A DNA stretch of 29,859 bases from PR03 sp964353555 (GTDB taxonomy: Bacteria > Myxococcota_A > UBA9160 > PR03), in the NCBI GenBank assembly GCA_964353555.1, contig CAYGWM010000049.1, positions 1-29,859 of the forward strand, written 5' to 3'. Of this stretch, positions 29,804 through 29,859 are shown piece after piece; position 1 is the first letter of the stretch, and every line of letters begins with the position of its first letter. Below the pieces are notes generated by a model, which searched no databases, was not told where the DNA came from, and was given only the letters and a program-made list of their open reading frames with translations. Made by a program: the position numbers and the translations under genes.

Positions 29804-29859
29804 ATGGCAATCAAAGCCGGCTTCATCGGGCTTGGGAACATCGGGCTGCCGATGGCGAA
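29804..29859 (+). CDS. 3-hydroxyisobutyrate/6-phosphogluconate dehydrogenase-family protein, N-terminal fragment
   Basis: Only the first 18 complete codons are inside the window. MAIKAGFIGLGNIGLPMA matches the NAD(P)-binding GxGxxGxPMA start of the beta-hydroxyacid dehydrogenase family (3-hydroxyisobutyrate, tartronate semialdehyde). No strong ribosome-binding site is visible. It is divergent from the CYP123-like gene. The specific substrate cannot be judged. Confidence 0.75.
   Translation, partial: MAIKAGFIGLGNIGLPMA

Overview
The window is GC-rich bacterial chromosome, densely coded on both strands. It encodes a diderm cell: TonB/ExbB/ExbD, a TonB-dependent outer-membrane receptor, a GspC-like protein, and exported proteins with PEP-CTERM or PEP-CTERM-like tails. 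The lineage hints are a protein with three Ca-binding-type D-x-D-x-D-G repeats and a Cys + membrane + Arg tail, lipid catabolism genes, and a sterol 14-demethylase (CYP51). Together they suggest a deltaproteobacterium in the old broad sense (Myxococcota- or Binatota-like). This is inference; no rRNA or marker gene is present. No tRNA, rRNA, CRISPR array, insertion sequence or phage gene was seen.

Layout. (1) 1-975: the end of a PQQ-dependent dehydrogenase, convergent with an orphan OmpR/PhoB response regulator. (2) 1236-6742: a tight operon DUF3450 - TtpC-type long ExbB - ExbB - ExbD - ExbD - TonB - TPR protein, which is the TonB2/TtpC-type energising machine. (3) 6943-15938, same strand: a large TonB-dependent receptor, a secreted beta-helix-like protein of a type familiar from Bacteroidetes, two tandem paralogous PEP-CTERM proteins, an exported protein of unknown function, and an orphan GspC-like protein with HR and PDZ domains. 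Regions 2 and 3 form one 14.7-kb one-directional block of envelope genes, probably an uptake and surface-display module. (4) 15945-23799: a fusion of a RHG-type histidine phosphatase with a Ppx/GppA phosphatase, then a lipid/acyl-CoA group (divergent acyl-CoA carboxylase beta subunit, two coupled crotonases, a 2,4-dienoyl-CoA-reductase-like SDR), a seven-helix membrane protein, gene debris, and a luciferase-like flavin oxidoreductase. A cluster of 17-bp direct and inverted repeats fills the divergent promoter region at 20693-20838. (5) 24114-25565: an exported calcium-binding-type protein with a C-terminal sorting tail. (6) 29738-25640, minus strand: CYP123-like P450 - SDR - CYP51 - 3Fe-4S-type ferredoxin - NTF2-like protein. 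The first four have the same content and order as the mycobacterial Rv0766c-Rv0763c cluster. A 3-hydroxyisobutyrate-dehydrogenase-like gene starts divergently at the right edge.

How the genes work together (inference): the TonB module imports an unidentified large or lipophilic nutrient using the secreted and surface-sorted proteins. The right half oxidises lipids, with the CYP51 operon acting on sterols or related triterpenoids. The strongest observations are the actinobacterial-type CYP51 operon, the RHG-Ppx fusion, the receptor/beta-helix/PEP-CTERM block, the repeat cluster, and a collapsed sulfotransferase/DUF1214-like pseudogene. All family names come from reading motifs and remembered families; no database search was made.
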